64,000 nucleotides of DNA from JBBDRW01 sp040905265 (GCA_040905265.1 JBBDRW010000177.1:1-64000), one strand, 5' to 3'. Shown: positions 26,567-36,028, numbered from the stretch's first letter. Numbers and translations: made by a program. Notes: generated by a model not told the origin, from the letters alone.

Positions 26567-28177
26567 CTAATTCAAACGATTCTCCAGAATCAGAAATGGC
26601 GGGGTACTCTGCCAGCGATCCCGCCAGGTCTCGTCTACCATAATCGGCCCTTCTGAAAAATTACCCAGCAGGATATCCGGCCGGCCATTTCCCGTCCAGT
26701 CCGCTACGTCCATGGAGAGCCACCGGCCTGACGTTGCTGCAGGGTGGTGGTAGGGTGTAAATGCAGGCCCCCCTTCATTGAGGAAGCTTTCCTCATTCAG
26801 AAAGAGAAGAAACCCCTCCCCGGGAGATTGTTCATAGTCTGCAAAATAGGAGATCACTGCCAGATCAAGCCGGCCATCTCCATTAAAATCCTCCGCTTTT
26901 GCATCATATGCCCCGTTAACCGGGTAAAACCACGCCTCCTGAAATTGATCATCTCCTTCATTGAGATAGATGTAGACCCCATGATAAGGCTTAAAAACCT
27001 TTGAATAATCCGCATTGTCTCCGCTTGTATAGAGGATATCCAAAAGCCCGTCCTCATTGAAGTCAAGAATACTGAATGAAGTTGAACCTGCAGTCACCTC
27101 AAATCGGAGCAGAGTTTGGCGCTCGAAATCTCCGTCTCCCTGGTTCCGAAACAGGTAGAGGGCCTGGTCAGCCTGGGCACAGAGTGCCACGACATCAGAC
27201 AGGCCATTCCCGGTATAATCCAGAACCCGGGAACGAATGCAGCCGGGACTGTCGGTCAGAATATGTTTTTCACCTTCCCAACCGTCACCGTCACGCTCGA
27301 GCCAGAACAGGCCGCCGGCCCGGTGGCCAAACTCATTGATCAGGAGCTCTTTCCGGCCGTCTCCGGTCAGATCTGCGTATTGTGCCTGGGTCGGCCTGGA
27401 GATATCGGTGACCATTCGGGTTTCGGTTCCAAACCTGGCCGAATCGGGATTGAACCGGACCTGGCTAACCGAACCGAACGGGCCATCGACCGGATCCATT
27501 ATTCCCATCTCTGTCAGAATCAGATTCCGCACACCAGACTCGTCCAAACTCTCCGGAATTCTGATTTCGGATAGAACCGATGCAACCGGTTTACCGCCTG
27601 TCCGTTGAAGGTTCGAATCGTATACCTGAAGTTCCGGGCCGCCCGCCTCCCCCAGATAAATCAAGCTGTTTCCAGGATCAAGGGCTACAGCAGTAACCCT
27701 AGATGGCTCTGGTAACGTATGATCCGGAACCCGAGCCCGAAAAAACAGGGAGTCGGTAACAATGCCAGGGCTTTTTTCAGACGGTTCCAGTTCCCGGGGC
27801 GCCATCTGCAGATAGTAATTTCGAATTTTCTCCCACTCCGCTTCGCTCACCAGCGGGTCGGACGGGTAGACATTTTCCGGCAGCCAGGGGCTCGAAGAAG
27901 CGGCAAACCCACTCTCTCCGGAGAGGCCCATAAAGGGCCGCATTGCAGGAAGTGTTTCAAAGCGCCAGACACTCCAGGGCAGAAGTTTCGGATCGGGAAA
28001 GGCATGACAGGAGGCACACCAGGTTTCTGAGAGCAATTTTCCCTCCAACAGCTCCGGATCGGTAATCTCCCCGGTCGTATCAGGTTGATTATTTCGGGTG
28101 TGATTCCATACGAGCAGAACTCCTGCAGCAACAAAAACGAACAGGAAGGTAGCTTTAAGGCTGATTCTCTTCATCAT
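26567..28177 (-). CDS. c-type haem motif plus FG-GAP propeller protein
   Basis: A 536-residue exported protein. One hydrophobic segment (ATFLFVFVAAGVLLVW) is followed by a single haem c attachment motif CASCH at residues 54-58 in a cytochrome-like segment (LLEGKLLSETWCASCHAFPDP, then a Met-containing AMRPFMGLSG). The remaining 430 residues are FG-GAP/VCBS propeller repeats (DLTGDGRKELLINE, DYTGNGLSDVVALC, DFNEDGLLDILYTS, DFNGDGRLDLAVIS, DWTGNGRPDILLGN). The combination suggests a periplasmic or surface electron-carrying propeller, perhaps a partner for sugar oxidation; its function is unknown. It converges with the CRTAC1-like gene and diverges from dgoK across 140 bp. Confidence 0.75.
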   Translation of the reverse strand: MMKRISLKATFLFVFVAAGVLLVWNHTRNNQPDTTGEITDPELLEGKLLSETWCASCHAFPDPKLLPWSVWRFETLPAMRPFMGLSGESGFAASSSPWLPENVYPSDPLVSEAEWEKIRNYYLQMAPRELEPSEKSPGIVTDSLFFRARVPDHTLPEPSRVTAVALDPGNSLIYLGEAGGPELQVYDSNLQRTGGKPVASVLSEIRIPESLDESGVRNLILTEMGIMDPVDGPFGSVSQVRFNPDSARFGTETRMVTDISRPTQAQYADLTGDGRKELLINEFGHRAGGLFWLERDGDGWEGEKHILTDSPGCIRSRVLDYTGNGLSDVVALCAQADQALYLFRNQGDGDFERQTLLRFEVTAGSTSFSILDFNEDGLLDILYTSGDNADYSKVFKPYHGVYIYLNEGDDQFQEAWFYPVNGAYDAKAEDFNGDGRLDLAVISYFADYEQSPGEGFLLFLNEESFLNEGGPAFTPYHHPAATSGRWLSMDVADWTGNGRPDILLGNFSEGPIMVDETWRDRWQSTPPFLILENRLN

Positions 28178-28317
28178 AAACCGTTCATGTGGCAGCTGTT
28201 ACGATCACTTCAATGGCGATGCAGACAGATAGGACAACAGAAATCTATCGCTGTTCCACAATTCAATAGATGTCGTTATGTTACCGTTCTTTTTCAACGT
28301 CTCCAAAATCCGAGTCT

Positions 28318-29298
28318 ATGACAAAAAACTGGAACATATCCGAAACTCACTTCCTGAGTTGTGACTGGGGCACAACCTCCTTCCGGCTGAAACTGGCCCA
28401 CCGTTCAACCGGCCGTATTGAGACGGCCCTCGAGGATGGCCCCGGCATCCAGGATACGGGCCACCGTCTGAAAGAGCTTGCAAAGGCACAGGATCGGGAG
28501 GCCTGGTTTCTGCAACAGCTTCAAAAACAGATTCAACAGTTGGAAACGATGACGGGTACAAAACTCGGAGACCTGCCGCTGGTACTGTCCGGCATGGCCT
28601 CCTCCAGTATCGGCCTGCGGGAACTCCCTTACGGAACTCTCCCGATGGACCTTTCAGCTCCCAAACTGCCGGTTGAGCCGATCGTCTGGCCGGACATTCT
28701 TCCAAACCCGATACTGTTAGTCTCAGGCCTTCAGTCTGCCGGTAACGATGTAATGAGAGGAGAGGAGACGGCATTGATTGGTATCGACTCGCTTTATCCC
28801 GGCAACAGCCTCTGCATCCTCCCCGGTACTCACAGTAAACACGCAGTCATCGAGAATGGCAAGCTGATACAGTTTCGCACCTTTATGACCGGGGAGATCT
28901 TCGATCTTCTCGGAAAACACTCAATCCTGCGAAATTCAATCTCCAGAGCATCCGGCAGCCACGATCCGGAAGTCTTCCGAAAGGGGGTTAGCACTTCTTT
29001 GGATAAGCCGCTTCTCCACTCACTCTTTACCATTCGGGCAGAAAATCTTCTGAAAGGGCGTTCCGGCAGTGATGGATACTCTTTTCTGAGCGGGTTGTTG
29101 ATCGGAAGCGAACTTCAAGAGTTGTACAAATCGCCCCCGGACAGAGTATTCGTTTCCGGAAATGGTTCACTGCAAGCCCTCTATTCTACCGCTCTGAAGG
29201 AGCTCTCCGTTAAGCACACGGTTCTTCAACCCGACAAAGATCTGGTTGCGGAAGGGCAGACAGTACTTTTGAACCGTTTTCTGGAACGGCTTGAATGA
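28318..29298 (+). CDS. dgoK: 2-dehydro-3-deoxygalactonokinase
   Basis: A 326-residue cytoplasmic kinase converting 2-keto-3-deoxygalactonate to its 6-phosphate (De Ley-Doudoroff pathway). The ATG at 28318 is preferred over an in-frame start at 28270 because the ASKHA-fold phosphate motif (FLSCDWGTTSFRLKL) should lie close to the N-terminus. Further family stretches are VLSGMASSSIGLRELPYG, DVMRGEETALIG and LPGTHSKHAVIENG. It ends 5 bp from the convergent aldolase gene, which catalyses the next step. Confidence 0.93.
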   Translation: MTKNWNISETHFLSCDWGTTSFRLKLAHRSTGRIETALEDGPGIQDTGHRLKELAKAQDREAWFLQQLQKQIQQLETMTGTKLGDLPLVLSGMASSSIGLRELPYGTLPMDLSAPKLPVEPIVWPDILPNPILLVSGLQSAGNDVMRGEETALIGIDSLYPGNSLCILPGTHSKHAVIENGKLIQFRTFMTGEIFDLLGKHSILRNSISRASGSHDPEVFRKGVSTSLDKPLLHSLFTIRAENLLKGRSGSDGYSFLSGLLIGSELQELYKSPPDRVFVSGNGSLQALYSTALKELSVKHTVLQPDKDLVAEGQTVLLNRFLERLE

Positions 29299-29303
29299 CC
29301 CCG

Positions 29304-29936
29304 TTAGCGGACAGAAGTTGCAGCTTCTATCGATCTCTTTACCAGCTCCCGGATCTCGGAGAACCTCCCCTCTGAAATCAACTTTGCAGGAGCAATCCAG
29401 GATCCGCCTACAGCTGCAACCAACGGCGATGAGAGATAGTCCGCCAGATTTTCCGGATTTACCCCGCTCATGGGAATAAGCTGCAGGCCGGTATGGCCGT
29501 ACGGGCCCTCCAGGCTTCGGATATAGCCACTTCCACCGAGATGATTTACCGGAAAGAGCTTCTGGAGCCGGCACCCGATATCCAGAGCTTCTTCGATTTC
29601 AGAAGGGGTCGCCACACCCGGTATAAAGAGAAGATCCCTCTTCAGTGCTGCTTCGGTTACCGTTCGATTATATCCCGGGGAAAGCCCGAACTGTGCTCCT
29701 GCATCAATTGCCCTCTCAACCTGATCTGCCGACAGAATGGTTCCTGCTCCGATCGCCATGGCAGGAAACTCTTTGGCAATCGCACGAATCGCCTCTTCAG
29801 CCGTCCCGGTACGAAAGGTGATTTCCATCACATCAAGCCCGGCCTCCAGGTAAGCTTCGGCAAGGAGGAGTGCCGGTTCTATACCATCCAGTGTAACGGC
29901 AGGCATCAATCTATGTTTAAAAAGCGAGTGAGACAT
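29304..29936 (-). CDS. KDPG/KDPGal aldolase family
   Basis: A 210-residue class I aldolase (TIM barrel) cleaving 2-keto-3-deoxy-6-phospho-gluconate or -galactonate to pyruvate and glyceraldehyde-3-phosphate. The catalytic Glu lies in MEITFRT (about residue 40), the Schiff-base Lys in KLFPVNHLGGSGYI, and the phosphate loop in VAAVGGSWIA. Its placement end to end with dgoK (5 bp between stops) suggests the galactonate-type substrate (dgoA role), though the family alone cannot separate it from Eda. It is read from its own promoter on the opposite strand from dgoK. Confidence 0.92.
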   Translation of the reverse strand: MSHSLFKHRLMPAVTLDGIEPALLLAEAYLEAGLDVMEITFRTGTAEEAIRAIAKEFPAMAIGAGTILSADQVERAIDAGAQFGLSPGYNRTVTEAALKRDLLFIPGVATPSEIEEALDIGCRLQKLFPVNHLGGSGYIRSLEGPYGHTGLQLIPMSGVNPENLADYLSSPLVAAVGGSWIAPAKLISEGRFSEIRELVKRSIEAATSVR

Positions 29937-30272
29937 GAATCAATCGATATGGTTACAGAGTAAAACCCACAGCTCAGGGCCAGCGTTCGAAATCAAAAAC
30001 AAGGTGGTCCCGATCAGGCCTGAAAGCAAGCCTGATTGATGGGCCGCAATTCGTCAATGCGAGACTGAATTCGAGTTCGGAACCTGTCATTCGGGACCTG
30101 CCTGAAATGTGAATATATGTAAATATTTCATGGAAGGCGTCGCATGGATCAATTCGGCGCTATCAGTCGGAGGTAAAATGGGGAATTAACTTGATTAACC
30201 CCCCATAAAGAGATATTCTTCAACGAAAATAAATCTCCTTTCTTTACATTCAACATTCAAACAGTATACACC
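29937..30272. other. Divergent intergenic region, aldolase / ThuA-like
   Basis: 336 bases with no gene seen. A hairpin with 7-bp arms (ATCAGGC / GCCTGAT) lies near 30018-30042, and a GGGG...TTAA...TTAACCCC inverted repeat near 30179-30204 precedes the ThuA-like gene and may be a binding site. Only a half-match (GCTATCA, 30159-30165) to the LacI-type operator is present. Confidence 0.4.
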
Positions 30273-31034
30273 ATGATGAAACGGACTCTTCCATTTTTGT
30301 TATCGTTATCACTATTCATGATCAGTTGCGGTTCCAGTGAAATGACCGGGCAATCCGAACCGATGCGGATCCTTTATGTAACCGGTGGTGGTTACCACGA
30401 TTATGAAGCCCAGGAAGAACTTCTCTCCAGAGAGATCGGTGAACGGCTTTCCGTCGAATGGACGACCGAATTCGAAGCCGGAAGCGATAATACCGTAAAA
30501 CTGAGCCGCTTTGAAGACCCGAACTGGCATGAAGGATTTGATGCGGTCATCTACAACATGTGCTTCGCACCGGTGGATGATAACGAGTATATCGAAGGAA
30601 TTACAAGTGCCCACCATGAAACCGGGCTCGGTGCCATTTTTCTCCACTGTACCATGCACACCTTCCGGGATGCGGAAACGGAGGAGTGGGACCGTTTTAT
30701 CGGGCTTGATACGTACCATCACGAGCGGCAGCAACGGGAGTTTGAGATCATTCCCATGGATACGGAACACCCTGTCATGGACGGATTCCCGTCAGACGGA
30801 TGGGTCTCCCCACAGGATGAGCTCTACATTATTCGGGATACGTATGAAAACCTGACTCCACTCTCCTATGCATACGGCCCTGAAACGGAATCGGATCACA
30901 TCGTGATGTGGACCAATACCTATGGAAATGCACGGGTCGCGGGCACCACCGCAGGCCATAACGATGAAGTTATTGCCGATCCGGTCTATCTGGATTTTGT
31001 GGTTAACAGCCTTTATTGGGTAACCGGGCAGTAA
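30273..31034 (+). CDS. ThuA-like lipoprotein
   Basis: A 253-residue lipoprotein (signal MKRTLPFLLSLSLFMISC) whose mature part is a ThuA-like class I glutamine amidotransferase fold: RILYVTGGGYHDYEAQEELL at the start, DAVIYNMCFAPV, GLGAIFLHCTMHTF near the nucleophile-elbow position, and EHPVMDGFPS later. ThuA domains were first noted in trehalose utilisation and recur in glycan loci of this phylum, but their reaction is unknown. The gene is followed 200 bp later on the same strand by an FAD oxidoreductase. Confidence 0.85.
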   Translation: MMKRTLPFLLSLSLFMISCGSSEMTGQSEPMRILYVTGGGYHDYEAQEELLSREIGERLSVEWTTEFEAGSDNTVKLSRFEDPNWHEGFDAVIYNMCFAPVDDNEYIEGITSAHHETGLGAIFLHCTMHTFRDAETEEWDRFIGLDTYHHERQQREFEIIPMDTEHPVMDGFPSDGWVSPQDELYIIRDTYENLTPLSYAYGPETESDHIVMWTNTYGNARVAGTTAGHNDEVIADPVYLDFVVNSLYWVTGQ

Positions 31035-31233
31035 ACCCCGGCCGGATCTTTTTTCTGCCGTAACGTTTTCGACAGCTTCCGGGCTGCGGTTGAAGAGCCG
31101 ATGCCCGGAAGATATCATTATACAAACAAGAGGGTATTTTATTCGAACCTGTTCGGATGGAATGCCCTTTTTTTATTACGCACATTTGTCTCACGGTCCG
31201 GACATTAAACAGATAACGAAACAGATACCTGGT

Positions 31234-32712
31234 ATGGATAGAAAAGAGTTTTTGAAACAGGGAAGTGCAGCAAGCCTCGGCCTGGCAATCGCACCCTTTG
31301 GCACAAGGGGCAATCCTGCAGATGAAAAGAGCTCCCGACAGAAGAGGGCTATAGAAAAGCCGGGTACGCCGAAACGGGTGATTGTAGCCGGCGGAGGGAT
31401 CGCAGGCCTCTGCTGCGGTTATGAATTGATGATGCTCGGCCATGAGGTAGTGGTACTCGACGCAGCGGGACGTTACGGCGGCCATGTTCTGACCGGCCGG
31501 GATGGCCTGTCGGACGGCCTCTATGTCGATTTCGGGGCAGAAGGTTTTACCAACCCCTGTTATGAAAAATTCCGGGAATATGTAAATGAATTTGGCCTGG
31601 AGGTCCTCCCGTATCACCATCGGATCAACCGACTGATCAGGTCCGGTGATGAGTACATCACAGATGAAGAGCGCTTTTCGAGACAGCACGACCGGGCGGC
31701 CGAACTGGGAGGATTTAACGAACGGGAGAAAGAGTATCTCTCATCCAATCCGATCTGGAACCTGGAGTCGCTCTATCTCGCTCCCTACTGGGAGAAATTC
31801 GACAGTGACTATCAACCGTTTGGCATCGGGCTGGATGACCTGGATTACATCTCCATTGCAGACGTGTATGAACAGGATGGCGCCTCGCCGGCTGCACGTG
31901 CACTGCTGGGCGGCAGTCAGACCTCTGCACTTTTCAAGATCTGGCAATCCTATATTCTTCATGTACGAGGGCTTCCAATTCACCACCCGGAATATCTCTA
32001 CCGATTGAAGGGCGGAAATCAAACCATTACGAATGAGTTTGCACGTAGACTCGGCCCCCGTCTCCAGCTCGACTGTAAAGTTACAGCTGTCGAACAGGGA
32101 TCTTCCGGCGTTACCGTTACGTACGAAGAGTTTGGAGAGACCCGGACGATGGATGCGGACGCTCTGGCCAACTGCCTGCCGGTGCCCGCATGGAGAAATA
32201 TAGAGTTTTCACCCGGATTACCGGAAACGAAACAGTACATCATGAACCGTGTCGCCTACTCCTCCTATCCGAGGATCGCATTTCAGGCGCGGACACGTTT
32301 CTGGGAAGAGGATGGACTGCCGATCAACTACTCCTTCGGATCACCGGAACTGAGCAACCTCTGGGAGATCGCCCAGGAGGTAGATACGCACCGGTCAGTA
32401 CTGATGGCAACCGGAGCTGCCGGAATTACACCGGAACGGGCACTCGACGCTTTTCGACGCCTCTATCCTGGTGACAGCTCCCGGATTACCATTGAGCAGA
32501 CCCTGGTGAAAGACTGGACTCAGGATACGTTTGCTCCAAGCTGTGAGCGGCAATCGTTTCCAATGGGAACCCTCTCGGACTTCTGGCCCCATATCATGGC
32601 CCATTTCGGAAACATCCACTTTGCAGGAGCCTATGCCGACAACAACAACTGGGGGATGGAAGCTGCCACCAATTCGGCCAACCGGATTGCACAGGCGATA
32701 GACCAGGCGTAA
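31234..32712 (+). CDS. FAD-dependent amine-oxidase-type oxidoreductase
   Basis: A 492-residue flavoprotein. The ATG at 31234 is chosen because it begins a Tat/Sec-like leader (MDRKEFLKQGSAASLGLAIA) that an upstream start at 31090 would bury. The FAD-binding Rossmann motif VIVAGGGIAGLCCGYEL lies near residue 50, with the ribose-binding Glu position occupied by Asp in VVVLDAAGRYGGHV. The C-terminal FAD motif HFAGAYADNNNWGMEAATNSA is typical of flavin amine oxidases and protoporphyrinogen-oxidase relatives. The substrate is not evident. With ThuA upstream and several other exported redox proteins nearby, an oxidative step on an exported or periplasmic sugar or amine is possible. Confidence 0.8.
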   Translation: MDRKEFLKQGSAASLGLAIAPFGTRGNPADEKSSRQKRAIEKPGTPKRVIVAGGGIAGLCCGYELMMLGHEVVVLDAAGRYGGHVLTGRDGLSDGLYVDFGAEGFTNPCYEKFREYVNEFGLEVLPYHHRINRLIRSGDEYITDEERFSRQHDRAAELGGFNEREKEYLSSNPIWNLESLYLAPYWEKFDSDYQPFGIGLDDLDYISIADVYEQDGASPAARALLGGSQTSALFKIWQSYILHVRGLPIHHPEYLYRLKGGNQTITNEFARRLGPRLQLDCKVTAVEQGSSGVTVTYEEFGETRTMDADALANCLPVPAWRNIEFSPGLPETKQYIMNRVAYSSYPRIAFQARTRFWEEDGLPINYSFGSPELSNLWEIAQEVDTHRSVLMATGAAGITPERALDAFRRLYPGDSSRITIEQTLVKDWTQDTFAPSCERQSFPMGTLSDFWPHIMAHFGNIHFAGAYADNNNWGMEAATNSANRIAQAIDQA

Positions 32713-32724
32713 CCTGGCCTGCGC

Positions 32725-32766
32725 CCTCTCTCCTGTCCCCTGTTATCTGTCACCTGTCACTCTCAC
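32725..32766. repeat. Period-7 repeat forming the 3' end of the PL11 gene
   Basis: Six seven-base units (read on the minus strand: GTGAGAG, TGACAGG, TAACAGG and similar) start inside the last codons of the PL11 lyase gene, provide its TAA stop, and continue beyond it. The convergent oxidoreductase gene ends 13 bases away. Confidence 0.65.
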
Positions 32767-34614
32767 ATCCGGCATCGGGAGTGGGAAATCCATATCGGTA
32801 GCAAGATAGAATCCCGGATGTGGTGGCTGGTTATAAGCCGTATTCTGCCAGGCAACCGCCACCCGGTAGACAGGATCGTGCATCAGCGTGTAAAGCCTGT
32901 ATTCCGTCGGAATCGTTGTTGTAAAGACTCGAAGATGTTCATTGTCTTCCGTTCGTAACACTACCTCTTCTCTCCAGTCACCGAAGAGGTCAGCCTGAAG
33001 ATTCGGGTTGGCTTTGGTGCCGTTTACCGAACGGGTTCCCTCGGCTGTCAGCAAATTCTCACTGCTGTTGCCGGCAACACTCCATCGGTCGATACTGTTC
33101 GAGTTCAGAAGTTCACGGCTTAGCTCTCCGTTCCACCAGATGACATGATTGATCGAGACTGGAATATCTCCAACAACATTCCCATCAATATCATAGAGGC
33201 CGAGCCCTCCGGAGGCCCAAAACTTGAAGCCAGGCCTCTCCGGGTCCAGTTCAGCGGCAACCCCGCGTCCCACATCCCCGTTCTCCTCCACATAGATGAG
33301 CATCTCGCCGCTGTCGGCGTGCCGGAGAGAGACTCCCGGCTCCTGCTCCTCGTGTGGCATAAAGATCTTGGGAATCGGATCTCCCTTCACCATTTGGGTG
33401 ACATGCAGGGCATCTCCGTGGCCCAGGCCGGTCGTATGGAGCCCGGAGCCGTCACTTGCAATGACTACCGATCCGTAGATGATATCGTGACGGCCGTCTC
33501 CGTTCGCATCGGCTACTGACAACTGATGGTTTCCCTGGCTTCTCCATTCAGGGAGATTGTATTCCGGATCATCCGTATCAAATACCCACCGCCGGGAAAG
33601 TTCACCATCTCTCCAGTCCCAGGCAGCCACTACCATTCTTGTATAGTATCCCCTGGCAAAGATAGCACTGGGCCGTTCACCATCCAGATAGGCGACTCCG
33701 GCCAGAAACCGATCCACCCGGTTGCCGTAGGTATCGCCCCATGCTCCGACATCTCCCCGGACAGGAGTATACACTGCGGTCTGAAGCTCCTCACCGTTCC
33801 GTCCGTCGAAAACGGTCAAATACTCAGGGCCTTCCAGAATATACCCCGAACTGTTCCGGTAGATCGCCTCATGATCCGCATCTGCTGCCGGGCCGCTCTG
33901 CAGATACCGGCCAGTGCCGTCCCGGGTTCCGGGTGCTGTCTTCACCATCAGTTCACTCGTTCCATTGCCGTCAAAATCGTAAACCATAAACTGGGTGTAG
34001 TGGGCGCCCGCACGAATATTTGGCCCGAGATCCACCCGCCAAAGCTGTTCTCCATCCAGGGTATAGGCATCCAGATAGACATTGTCAGTCGTTCCGGATT
34101 GCGAGTTATCTTTAGCGTTGGAAGGATCCCACTTGACGATGATTTCATACCGGCCGTCACCGGTCAGATCTCCTGTCGATGCATCATTCGGATGGTAGCT
34201 CCCGCCGTGTTCCCCATCTGCAGGCCGGTTCAGCGGGATATCGAAATAGGCCGCATGATCCCCCTCCAGGCGGTTCAGGACAATCGCTTCACGGCTTTTA
34301 GCCAGCTCACTGCCGTCAATAACAGCCGAAACACGAAATGTTCTACCGGCCAACCCTCCCTCCATATCGAATTGAGTCGCACCAAAGACGGGTTCCGTGG
34401 TTATTCTCTCTTCGCCCTGATAAACATGAAACCCGGTGTCATACGGTTCACTTCCCAGAAGCCGCCAGGAAAGCTGCACCCCCTCCTCCTGTTGAATGGC
34501 GATCAGGCCCCGGTCGAGCTGTTCCACCTGCCTGGTCTGGGAGAGTCCGGTGAGCGTTACGGTGAAGGTAAAGAGCAGAGTTAGAGCCAAATATCGCATA
34601 ACCGAATCGTTCAT
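32743..34614 (-). CDS. Rhamnogalacturonan lyase, PL11 family
   Basis: A 623-residue exported lyase that cuts the rhamnogalacturonan I backbone by beta-elimination. From the ATG at 34614 the signal is VMRYLALTLLFTFTVTLTGLS; an ATG at 34599 is equally usable. The family is recognised by an eight-bladed propeller with calcium motifs (DLTGDGRYEIIVKWDPSN, YDFDGNGTSELMVKTAPGT, DANGDGRHDIIYGS), an N-terminal Ig-like domain (LDRGLIAI...GVQLSWRLLG) and the C-terminal NPNLQADLFGDWREEV and YNQPPHPGFYLATDM stretches, all characteristic of YesW/YesX-type PL11 enzymes. It lies just downstream of the LacI regulator gene. The final seven codons derive from a heptamer repeat. Confidence 0.93.
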   Translation of the reverse strand: MNDSVMRYLALTLLFTFTVTLTGLSQTRQVEQLDRGLIAIQQEEGVQLSWRLLGSEPYDTGFHVYQGEERITTEPVFGATQFDMEGGLAGRTFRVSAVIDGSELAKSREAIVLNRLEGDHAAYFDIPLNRPADGEHGGSYHPNDASTGDLTGDGRYEIIVKWDPSNAKDNSQSGTTDNVYLDAYTLDGEQLWRVDLGPNIRAGAHYTQFMVYDFDGNGTSELMVKTAPGTRDGTGRYLQSGPAADADHEAIYRNSSGYILEGPEYLTVFDGRNGEELQTAVYTPVRGDVGAWGDTYGNRVDRFLAGVAYLDGERPSAIFARGYYTRMVVAAWDWRDGELSRRWVFDTDDPEYNLPEWRSQGNHQLSVADANGDGRHDIIYGSVVIASDGSGLHTTGLGHGDALHVTQMVKGDPIPKIFMPHEEQEPGVSLRHADSGEMLIYVEENGDVGRGVAAELDPERPGFKFWASGGLGLYDIDGNVVGDIPVSINHVIWWNGELSRELLNSNSIDRWSVAGNSSENLLTAEGTRSVNGTKANPNLQADLFGDWREEVVLRTEDNEHLRVFTTTIPTEYRLYTLMHDPVYRVAVAWQNTAYNQPPHPGFYLATDMDFPLPMPDVRVTGDR

Positions 34615-34777
34615 GAGAAAAGAGAGTTTTTGTGCCATAAAGCGACAGCCGGTACTTGCAGAAAGATCCTGGCACTGTCCCATTTGTGAATCCCAAAGTA
34701 GTAAATATCGACCAAAAAAGAGAAGCCTTTCAGGAGTCTGTCGGATTTCCGTCGAATCTACTGTGGCTGCGCCAACT

Positions 34778-35818
34778 CTACGTCCTGCACCCGCAGGAGT
34801 TCCGTATCATCATCGTGGTGGCAATCTCAATATATTCAATCGGTTCATCTTTATTCTCGATCGCCCGGAGAAGTTTCTCGACAGCCCGTTTTCCCACCTC
34901 ATAAGCGGGCTGCCGAATCGTTGTCAGAGGGCATGTCAGGAGTTCTGCCCGCACATCATCCGTAAACCCGACAATAGCCATATCTCCGGGCACCGATACA
35001 CCTGCCTCCTTCATCGCCTCCATTGCACCAAATGCAGCCGGATCGTTAACAGAGGCGATCGCTTCAGGCCGGTCCCCTTCGGGAAGTTCCAGAATCTTCT
35101 TCATCGCCCGGTAGCCACCCTCCTCATTGAACCCGCTCTCTGTAATCCATCTTCGCTCCACAGCAATTCCATGTGCCTCCATCGCCTGGCTAAACCCTCT
35201 AAACCGCTCCCTGCCGATCGAAACTCTCTCCGGCCCGCTCAGATAACCGATCTTGCTGTATCCATGACTGATCAGATGCTCGGTAATGGTGAATGCACTG
35301 GCCCGGTCATTTACACTGATACAGCTTGCACCGATATTCTCAATACAGCGGTCAAAAAAGACAACCTTCGGCCCATTCCGAATCAACTCTTCATAGAACG
35401 TATAATCATCAACTGTCTGGGATGAAGAGATTAAAATACCATCGACCCGTTTGGAGCGAAGCGTCTGGATCGCTTCCTGCTCCCTGGAGAACTGCTCTGC
35501 GGCGTGGGTCAGTATCAGCTGATACTCCGACTTATGCGTTACCTCTTCAATACCCCGGACCACTTCCGGAAAAAAGGCGTGTGAAATTTCCGGAATCACC
35601 ATTCCAATGGTATAGGTACGGTTGGAAACAAGGCTCTTGGCAACATGGTTGGGCGTATAACCCATACTCTTGACCTTTTCCATTACCCGTTTACGGGTCT
35701 TCTCGCTTACATTTTCATGATTGTTGATCACCCTGGAAACCGTCATGGCAGAAACACCCAGTTCCTGCGCAATCTGTTTCAACGTTACATTTGATCCCAA
35801 AACATTAACTCCATTCAA
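34778..35818 (-). CDS. LacI/GalR-family transcriptional regulator
   Basis: A 346-residue regulator. The N-terminal helix-turn-helix (VTLKQIAQELGVSAMTVSRV, residues 11-30) is followed by a hinge helix around 56-66 with a Leu at about residue 63, the kind that inserts at a central CpG step of LacI-type operators. The effector domain is a type I periplasmic-binding fold (IGMVIPEISHAFFPEVVRG, DGILISSS, VSVNDRA-type and GFTDD stretches). Operators with a central CG and consensus TGNTANCGNTANCA occur before four operons in the window, and this is the only LacI-type gene here, so it is the best candidate regulator of the galactan locus. No convincing copy of the site precedes its own gene. Confidence 0.95.
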   Translation of the reverse strand: MNGVNVLGSNVTLKQIAQELGVSAMTVSRVINNHENVSEKTRKRVMEKVKSMGYTPNHVAKSLVSNRTYTIGMVIPEISHAFFPEVVRGIEEVTHKSEYQLILTHAAEQFSREQEAIQTLRSKRVDGILISSSQTVDDYTFYEELIRNGPKVVFFDRCIENIGASCISVNDRASAFTITEHLISHGYSKIGYLSGPERVSIGRERFRGFSQAMEAHGIAVERRWITESGFNEEGGYRAMKKILELPEGDRPEAIASVNDPAAFGAMEAMKEAGVSVPGDMAIVGFTDDVRAELLTCPLTTIRQPAYEVGKRAVEKLLRAIENKDEPIEYIEIATTMMIRNSCGCRT

Positions 35819-36028
35819 ACTGCGGTTTTCCCACTCAACGGATATAGAGATACAAACATGCCTCGGATTTGATGTGGGATTCTGCCGCCACCGGCAGATA
35901 ACAAAGCCTCCTCCTGCTCCACCTGAAGAAACAGAATTCTGAGTAAAATATCAGTAAATTACAGGTAAATAGTTGGTCAATCACAGAAAATATAGACTAG
36001 TCCGAATAAAACGCAGATTATAGTTTCA

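Noticed and set aside
29978..29995. GTTCGAAATC as a tRNA T-loop
   Set aside because: No acceptor, D or anticodon stems can be drawn around it; no tRNA seen in the window.
33526..34584. 352-codon frame opposite the PL11 gene
   Set aside because: It is the antisense of a clearly conserved lyase; no motif in the product.
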